Source: Pholiota molesta (taxonomy: Eukaryota; Basidiomycota; Agaricomycetes; Agaricales; Strophariaceae). Taken from it: a stretch of 64,000 bases of DNA. Of this stretch, positions 1-8,200 are shown piece by piece. Location: positions 1-64,000 of the forward strand of contig JACGCK010000066.1 of NCBI GenBank assembly GCA_014925825.1, written 5' to 3'. The notes below the pieces were generated by a model. That model saw only the letters and a list, made by a program, of their open reading frames with translations, searched no databases and had not been told where the DNA came from. Each line of letters opens with the position of its first letter. Position 1 is the stretch's first letter. Both the position numbers and the translations under genes were made by a program.

Positions 1-20
1 CGGTGTGACCCCGCTTTGTG
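1..20. mobile_element. Terminus of a second copy of the palindromic element
   Basis: The first 20 bases of the window are the exact reverse complement of 1662-1681, the left end of the large palindromic element, and 1-15 also equal 5219-5233 at its right end. A second copy of the family therefore ends here, directly against the Gag coding sequence that starts at about base 21. Its body lies outside the window, so its size, orientation and target duplication cannot be seen. Confidence 0.75.
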
Positions 21-1661
21 ATGGCAAGTCGGATGTTCGCGCCTTTCATCGTTTCGTCAAAGAAAGTGAAGCGTACATTTCAGACAGCCACATTAAATCG
101 AAACGGCAGGCGTTCGCGCTCTCGTATTTTCTCAAGGGGAAAGCATACGATTTCTATTTGCAAAAGGTGTCCATGACTGAGGAGGATTGGACATTACCAC
201 AATTTTATGCAGAATTGTATAACTACTGTTTCCCAATCGATCATCGCATGGAGATGCGCGAAAAGTTCAATCGGGCGAGACAACACGATAAATCGGTTAC
301 TGAGTTCGCTCACGAGCTTGAGGAACTTAGCAATTTAATCGGCTCGATAAGCGAGCGTGATTTGGTGATCAAGTTTTGGATGGGCTCTTCAGAGTCTATT
401 CAGACTGCCCTTTGGCGTGATAGGCTTCATCCAGACACCGTCGGTTGGGATGATGTCGTCGCGCGGGCGGAAATCATCGAGATTTCAGAGCGCGTGTCGA
501 AGTCTCGTAGTAGGCGCCCGGGGAGCTCGGTTCCTCAGCACAATAATCATCATCAGAATGGTTTTAACAATTTTAAGAGACCGTTCAACTCACCTGCGCC
601 ATCGAACAATTCGCGCGGCCAGTCCAATGGTCCCACCGGGTCGTCTGGTCGCTTTGGTTCGTCGAAGCCCAGCGTCTCGTCGAAAGGTAGTCGATTCGGC
701 TCGTCGAGGCCGGCGAACAGTTCTGACCGTGCCAAAAGTCAGTCGTTCCGTGGAACGCCCAAGCGCGAGACGAGCCGCACCCCTCAGTTATCTGAGAAGG
801 AAGTCGCCGAGAGACGCGCTGAAGGGCGCTGTTTCCGTTGCAACGAAACCGGGCATCTTGCTCGAAACTGCCCGCAAGGTAGCACCGTGAAACACAGTGG
901 AAATCGCCCACCGGGCGTTGCAGCGTTCAGCATGGAACCTGTGGAAGAGTCAGACCAATCCGTGGAAGTCTTAGATAGCTTACCGTTGGGTTCCATTGAA
1001 TTCGAGAATGCTGAATCCAGTTCGGAGGACTTTGAGCTCGTCGACAGTGAGTTGATGAGTGATACTAGCGAGGGTTCAGTGGAGTGGTCGTTCGACGACC
1101 CAGCGCTCGAAGCCATTGAAAGGAAGTATCAATTGGGGCCATTCACAGAACCAGTGGATGAGCCCCCTGATTTAGAAGACACGGATGTTACGTCGTCGTC
1201 GGAAGACGAGGACGATGAGAACCCCGCACCCAAGCCTAAACCGCCGACTGTACGTCCGTTGGAAGAAGACGAGTACATTCGGTACCCGCGAGATCACATC
1301 GGCGATGCATACGCCACTCGCGCGACCGAGTTGCTGAACAAATGCCGTCCCTATCCAGGGGATGGACGTTATCCTACGGATTATTTCACTGATAACGATC
1401 GATTTTTCGTTGAAAAGTCAATTCGCAAGAAGCGTTATCTTATTCATGATGACCTAACTCATTTTTGTATTGGAGTGCCCACGGCGCTCTTGCATAATGA
1501 GTACTTTGACTTGGGTGGATGGTACGCTAAGCGCCGAGCACGGGCGCTTGCGTTAATCAAGCCCGAATTGCCACGTCGCTGCATGGGTCAAGCGCTGCGC
1601 TGGCATCTGCTCGAACTTCTCAAAGAAGGAATTTATTCTAGTTACCCTCCATGCAAGGGAG
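21..1661 (+). CDS. gag: Gag portion of Ty3/Gypsy polyprotein (5'-truncated, 3'-interrupted)
   Basis: Gag coats the element's RNA and builds the virus-like particle. Residues around 1-170 (to about nt 520) look like a retrotransposon Gag capsid domain, followed by a Ser/Arg/Asn-rich linker. A CCHC zinc knuckle (CFRCNETGHLARNC) lies at about nt 827-868, then an acidic stretch, then the first copy of a repeat domain (about 1301-1536) and the start of the second (1582-1661). There is no credible ATG: the reading frame enters from the second transposon end at 1-20. After 1661 the frame runs into the inserted element and stops at 1696. The frame at 1661 continues into the Pol frame at 5246 if the insertion and one copy of its 7-bp duplication are discounted, so Gag and Pol were one open reading frame. 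Confidence 0.85.
1655..1661. repeat. Left target-site duplication of the palindromic element
   Basis: AAGGGAG here is repeated exactly at 5239-5245. The two copies sit directly outside termini that begin CA and end TG. Both are in frame with the coding sequence on their side. Confidence 0.65.
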
Positions 1662-1666
1662 CACAA

Positions 1667-3419
1667 AGCGGGGTCACACCGGCTCATGTGATGTGATTCA
1701 GCGAACGCATACATGTAGCCATGTGACATGGATTCAGCGAATTCGCTGGGTCAGTGAATAACCATTTCTTAATTAGGATATACCTTATGTAGTCAAATGA
1801 TATGATTGCGCGAATTCGCTGAATAGCCCTAGGGCCCGACCACAATTGTCCCAGCACCCGTCCGGCCGATTAGGCCAATTAAATCAATTATGAATTGAAT
1901 CAATTGGAAGCAATAAGTATACAATAGAAATGAGTATACGATTGATATTGACCATATTGACTGATCAACTATCCGGCCGGCCGGCCGACCGACTGACTAT
2001 GATAGCAATATTGATTGTATTGACTGACTGGCCGGTCGGCCGGGGCCTGTAGATATTTTTAAAATGCATTGTGAATAGGCGCCCGGGCAGCCGGGGCCAA
2101 GGGTAGCACATTTGGACTGTATCTGAACCGCGTCTGGCCCGGAAATTTTCAAAATGTTAAATACATGTATTAGAATAATTTAGACACTATTATTTGACTA
2201 GTTGAATGTTTTAGAAATTTGTTGTAAATAGATACACGGGCCCGAGTGTATGTAGCACATCCAAACCGGGTCGGGCCCGACTATTTGTTGTGAATAGGCG
2301 CCCGGGCCCGAATGCGTGTAATAATAAAAATCCAGGTATGGACGGCCGGCTTTTTGGGCATTTGAATGTTCTCCAATCATTGCCATAAAAGAGCATTTTG
2401 GCTGAGTGGTCACGATCGAAAGGCTGTGAGTTAACGCTGGTGGGTCGGTCTACAAAGTCAATAGTTCAATTCTCGCAGGTGGCATTATTTATAATTACAG
2501 CAGGTGGGATGTATACTTTGAGTCGGATGGCAGGCCGGCATTTTGTCAATTTACTTTTTAGCAGACCGGGTCCGAGAAATTAAAAAAATCTGGGCTCGGA
2601 CGGGCGGCTTTTTGTGCTCTAGACGCCCAAAATTTAGCAGTAATAGGCCGGGTCCGAGCAATAATGCCGGCCGGAAGCATAAAAAAACCGGGTCCGACCA
2701 GTAAAAAAATCCGAATGATGTCGGCTGTGAGCCATGTGATGAGAAACTACCATATATGGATATAGAATAGTGGCACACTCCTCCTCCCCCCATACATAAA
2801 AATTGATTTACTCCATCAGTTCTCCATGGATTCTTTTCATCTTTTTTTCATAATTTTACGTTCTTATAGTACTACAGTTCCTGAGCTTCGTAGGTCTCTA
2901 ACCACAATGTAGCAATTACTATAGCACTATCTTTGCATTATGACCTACAAACAATGAATTATTGAAGCCTTTAAGGATGTTATTTGGAATTATAAATCGG
3001 TGGAAAGATATATAGCTGCTTGAACTTTATATTTCATAAGTAGATGAAGGATGTACTGATATATACACACCCCAGGAAATAAAAGAGCACATATGAAGCT
3101 TATAATGACTGTTTAGCTTATATCATAGCCAATACATCGGGGAGAATCAATATAACAGCAAGGATTTGATGGTAAATACATTATCTATGTATCACTCAGC
3201 CACCACAAGTGAATCCGGTCACATATTGAGGTATAACAAGGAGAAACATGGCAGACATGCATAAACTGTGTATTATGAGTACTGACTTGCGAATAGGCGC
3301 TCTAAAATCGCGTGAATCGAGGATTAGAAAGCCCTCAAGAATACCTACAGAATGAGATACTCCGGAAAACATTCGAGCCAGGGAATGGTGAGATATGTTC
3401 AAAACAATACCCAAAACAT
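1667..3419 (+). repeat. Left arm of the giant palindrome
   Basis: Reverse complement of 3481-5233. Near the outer end it has repeated TTCAGCGAA motifs and a perfect palindrome CAGCGAATTCGCTG. Further in are GGCCGG clusters (1973-2046), three degenerate units beginning TTGTGAATAGGCGCCCGGGC or similar (about 2066, 2220 and 2285), and several CGGGTCCGA motifs (2567-2700). The inner third is AT-rich. Confidence 0.9.
2398..2485 (+). other. tRNA-like A-box/B-box sequence in the left arm
   Basis: TGGCTGAGTGG (2399-2409) resembles the A box of a class II (Ser or Leu type) tRNA gene. GTTCAAT (2464-2470), about 55 nt further on, resembles a B box. I could not fold convincing acceptor and T stems, so this is at most a degenerate tRNA relic or a polymerase III promoter-like stretch. 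The same sequence recurs inverted in the right arm at about 4416-4501. Confidence 0.3.
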
Positions 3420-3480
3420 CGGATTGCATCATGCCAAGTTATAAACTATGTTAGGATCTTGTTAAATTGATGGTCCATAG
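3420..3480. other. Central loop of the giant palindrome
   Basis: Sixty-one bases of unpaired, AT-rich sequence separate the arms. No motif is recognised in it. Confidence 0.8.
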
Positions 3481-5233
3481 ATGTTTTGGGCATTGCTTTA
3501 GACATATCTCACCATTCCCTGGCTCGAATGTTTCCCGGAGTATCTCATTCTGTAAGTATTCTTGAGGGCTTTCTAATCCCCGATTCACGCGATTTTAGAG
3601 CGCCTATTCGCAAGTCAGTACTCATAATACACAGTTTATGCATGTCTGCCATGTTTCTCCTTGTTATACCTCAATAAGTGACCGGATTCACTTGTGGTGG
3701 CTGAATGATACATAGATAATGTATTTACCATCAAATACCTGCTGTTATATTGAGTCTCCCTTATGTATTGGCTATGATATAAGCTAAACAGTCATCATAA
3801 GCTTCATATGTGCTCTTTTATTTCCTGGGGTGTGTATATATCAGTACATCCTTCATCTACTTATGAAATATAAAGTTCAAGCAGCTATATATCTTTCCAC
3901 CGATTTATAATTCCAAATAACATCCTTAAAGGCTTCAATAATTCATTGTTTGTAGGTCATAATGCAAAGATAGTGCTATAGTAATTGCTACATTGTGGTT
4001 AGAGACCTACGAAGCTCAGGAACTGTAGTACTATAAGAACGTAAAATTATGAAAAAAGATGAAAAGAATCCATGGAGAACTGATGGAGTAAATCAATTTT
4101 TATGTATGGGGGGAGGAGGAGTGTGCCACTATTCTATATCCATATATGGTAGTTTCTCATCACATGGCTCACAGCCGACATCATTCGGATTTTTTTACTG
4201 GTCGGACCCGGTTTTTTTATGCTTCCGGCCGGCATTATTGCTCGGACCCGGCCTATTACTGCTAAATTTTGGCTGTCTAAAGCACAAAAAGCCGCCCGTC
4301 CGAACCCAGTTTTTTTAAATTTCTCGGACCCGGTCTGCTAAAAAGTAAATTGACAAAATGCCGGCCTGCCATCCGACTCAAAGTATACATCCCACCTGCT
4401 GTAATTATAAATAATGCCAGTTACGAGAATTGAACTATTGACTTTGTAGACCGACCCACCAGCGTTAACTCACAGCCTTTCGATCGTGACCACTCAGCCA
4501 AAATGCTCTTTTATAGCAATGATTGGAGAACATTCAAATGCCCAAAAAGCCGGCCGTCCATACCTGGATTTTTATTATTACACGCATTCGGGCCCGGGCG
4601 CCTATTCACAACAAATAGTCGGGCCCGACCTGGTTTGGATGTGCTACATACACTCGGGCCCGTGTATCTATTTACAACAAATTTCTAAAACATTCAACTA
4701 GTCAAATAATAGTGTCTAAATTATTCTAATACATGTATTTAACATTTTGAAAATTTCCCGGACCCGACGCGGTTCAGATACAGTCCAAATGTGCTACCCT
4801 CGGCCCCGGCCACCCGGGCGCCTGTTCACAACACATTTTAAAAATATCTACAGGCCCCGGCCGACCGGCCGGTTGGTCGATACAACCAATATTGCTATCA
4901 TAGTCGGTCGGTCGGCCGGCCGGCCGGATAGTTGGTCAGTCAATATGGTCAATATCAATCGTATACTTATTTCTATTGTATACTTATTGCTTCCAATTGA
5001 TTCAATTCATAATTGATTTAATTGGCCTAATCGGCCGGACGGGTGCTGGGAAATTTGTGGTGGGGCCCTAGGGCCATTCAGCGAATTCGCGCAATCATAT
5101 CATTTGACTACATAAGGTATTTCCTAATTAAGAAATGGTTATTCACTGACCCAGCGAATTCGCTGAATCCGTGTCACATGGCTACATGTATGTGTTCGCT
5201 GAATCACATCACATGAGCCGGTGTGACCCCGCT
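3481..5233 (-). repeat. Right arm of the giant palindrome
   Basis: Inverted copy of 1667-3419 and exactly the same length. Differences are isolated, for example around 4424-4430 and 5041-5070. Confidence 0.9.
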
Positions 5234-5238
5234 ACCTG

Positions 5239-5245
5239 AAGGGAG
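5239..5245. repeat. Right target-site duplication of the palindromic element
   Basis: AAGGGAG, identical to 1655-1661. It is the first sequence of the interrupted Gag-Pol gene after the insertion, in the Pol frame. Confidence 0.65.
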
Positions 5246-8200
5246 AACATGATGTTCTGGGAAGGTTTGCAGTGGATCCTACCACTGTGGGCCCGAATCC
5301 CAATTCATATGTCATTCATGACTATGACTTAGACCTACAAACTACAATTGGGAGAAAGCTATTTAGCAATCCCAACTTTGATCTCATCCGTTGGTATCGC
5401 GAACAGGTGGTTCGTTCGGGGCGGTACGAGGAAACGTACGGCGACAACGCGCCTGTTTACGAGCCGCCGAATGCCCACGAAGATCCTCTGAGCGAGGAGT
5501 GGAATAACTCCGTGGCCGGACCTGAATGGGGCGGCCAAGGATTGAAGACGATGGGTGACGTGCTCGGGCGACGCGTTCAGTTCGTGCTCGAGCATTGTCA
5601 ACCATATCCCGGGGACACAGACATGTGGATCAACCCTACCGCGACGGGAAAACCACGGTTTGATATTACTAGACACACTGAGTCTGGGATGTACACCGTG
5701 TTCGACCGTAAACGTGGCGTCGAATATTGGATTCATTCTGATATCTTACGATTGCCACGTTTCTCCATCGGAAAGTGGTATTCTGAGCAGTGTATTGACC
5801 AGATGGGGATTTACATGCCGGGCGAGTATGCTAATGAGTGGTTGCGAACCGAGCGATACTCGCAGACCCTAATGGGTGACGTTGTTGAGCGGCACGCTGA
5901 GCGCCTGTTGCTTGCGCACGCGCCGTACCGGTCTGAACACGCACGAGAGAGCACGGCAGCTTCTCGATTTGAAGTTGTCCATCTGGCACCGGAAGATTCA
6001 TTCCACTATGAGATCAGAGATTATTTTTGTTGTTTATCAACAAAGATTCCTAAGTCTCAGCTTCACTCACCAAAGTTCAGAATTGGAGAGTGGTATGGGC
6101 GTATACTGTACCAATTAGAGCTCTGTGATCCAGCAGGATCGAGAGTTGGTCCTATCGAATCCCCTGTGATCGAAGTGTCCGGGATTCAGGTCGACCGTAG
6201 TAAGTACGCGGGGCTTCAACGCAACGCGGCTATGGTGAAGGATAAGCGCCGGGCGCTACCCAAGCCGGTAGTGGTAACGACTACTGTCAACGGACAGCCC
6301 GCCAGGGCGCTGTTGGATTCCGGATCGCTTGGCGATTTCATTTCATCTACCCTCGCGGATCAGCTTAAGGTTAAACGTGAGGAGATGGAGAGCCCGCTTA
6401 CCTTGCAACTCGCGGTTCAGGGTTCGCGGTCGAAAGTCAATGCACGCGCGACCGTGCAGTTGCAGTATCAAACCATCAAGGAAGATCGTTCATTGGATAT
6501 TGCGAATATCAACAACTACGATCTGATCCTGGGGACGCCGTGGATGTATCAACATCGCGTGTGTATAGGATTCAATCCTGCGCGTGTGATTATTGGCAGT
6601 GATGAGGCGCTGCCGATCGTCGCAGGTCAGGACATGAAATATGTCGCCAGCGCAATCAATGTACAGTCCGACGCTGTTGAAGCTGCACGCCAGGAACTGC
6701 GAGATTACGCTGCGCCGCTGTGCAAGGAAGTTATTGAAACGGAATTGCCGCCCATGAGAGAGATCAATCATACCATACCGTTGATTGATGTGGATAAAAA
6801 ATATCCTTGGAGGCCGTCACGCTGCCCTGAAGCTTTTCGTGAGCAGTGGGCTGAGAAGCGCGACGCGTACCTTAAAACGGGACGGTGGCGGATTACATCG
6901 GCGGGCAACACTGTGCCCATGTTGCTGATCCCGAAGCCGCGGAAGGGCGACGCGCCAGCAGAGCTGCGTACTGTCGTAGATCTGCGTGAGCGCAATAAAA
7001 ATACCGTCAAATTGACATCGCCCTTACCTGATATCGATGGGATGCTGCGCCGTTGCGCCAGTTATCCATTCCGTTCGTCAATGGACATGAAGTCCGCGTA
7101 CGAGCAGATACGAATTGTCCCTGAGCACGTCGACCGATCTACGGTGACAACGCCGGACGGCAACATGGTTAGCCTGGTCATCCAGATCGGCGATTGTAAT
7201 GCACCAGCGACATACCAAGCATTAATGGACCACTTATTCTCGGCGTTTATTGGGCGCTTCATGGATATCTACCTGGATGACATCGTCATTTATTCGCGTA
7301 CGCTGGAAGAACATGTTCAGCATGTTAAGATGATAATCGACATCTTGAAGCGCGAGAAGCTTTACCTTAGTAAAGGGAAGCTGCATTTCATTGAGCCTGA
7401 GTTGAAGATCTTGGGTCGCCTGATCGATGATGACGGCATCCGTATGGACGGCGCTAAAGTCGACGCGGTGATCAGCTGGAAGGTACCAACAAACCGCGAT
7501 CTTTTGCGGGGCTTTCTGGGGACTGTGGGCTATCTCGCCGACGATGTCCCGGGCGTTCGTTTGCCTATGGGCATTCTGACGTCATTAACTGGAGATACAG
7601 TGCCGTTCCGTTGGACTTACACGGAGCAGCGCGCGTTTGAGGACGTTAAGCGCCTAGTACACGAAGCGCGCGAGCATCGCCGAGTGCCTTTGAGATATGC
7701 GAAGGACGCCGATCCCATCTGGATGGTGACGGATGGGTGCGCTACGGGAATCTCAGGCCTGGTTAGCCAGGGTCCTGACTGGAAGACCGCCCGTATTGCG
7801 GCGTTCTATTCGGCCAAACTGAATTCTGCTCAGCAGAATTATCCGGTCCATGAGATTGAAATGCTCGCGGGCATCGAGACGATGCTGCGGCATAAGGACA
7901 TCCTGCAAGGGGTCAGATTCAAATGGGTTACAGACCACAAGGGTCTGACGTACCTATTGAACCAGAAAAACCTCTCCGGCCGGCAAGCGCGCTGGGTGGA
8001 AAAGATTTCCTCGTTTGACTTCGAGGTGATCTACGTTCCAGGCAGTGAGAACGTCGTCGCAGACGCGCTGTCGCGCATGTATTCGAACGACGCACCTGGA
8101 ACTGAGCGCGCGCGTAGCGAGTATACCTATCACGACATCGTAGATGATGACGCCGAGGTGATGTTGAACGCGATGCCTGTTCTTGCTGGCATTGAGGCGC

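Larger units (their letters stand above)
1662..5238. mobile_element. Giant-palindrome (foldback-like) DNA element inserted in Gag-Pol
   Basis: This 3,577-bp insertion is almost wholly two inverted arms (1667-3419 and 3481-5233, 1,753 bp each) around a 61-bp centre. Wherever I compared the arms they match with only scattered substitutions. There is no transposase-like reading frame; the short frames in it are mirror copies in low-complexity DNA. Termini are CACAAAGCGGGGTCACACCG on the left and a matching right end whose last five bases differ. The 7-bp flanking duplication suggests a cut-and-paste superfamily making 7-8 bp duplications, such as hAT or KDZ, but the family is not settled. It is therefore non-autonomous. 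A transcript through it would fold into a very long double-stranded RNA. Confidence 0.85.

Noticed and set aside
2198..5016. Short mirrored open frames within the palindrome (for example 2198-2413, 4049-4318, 4486-4701)
   Set aside because: They are the same low-complexity sequence read from each arm, with no domain.
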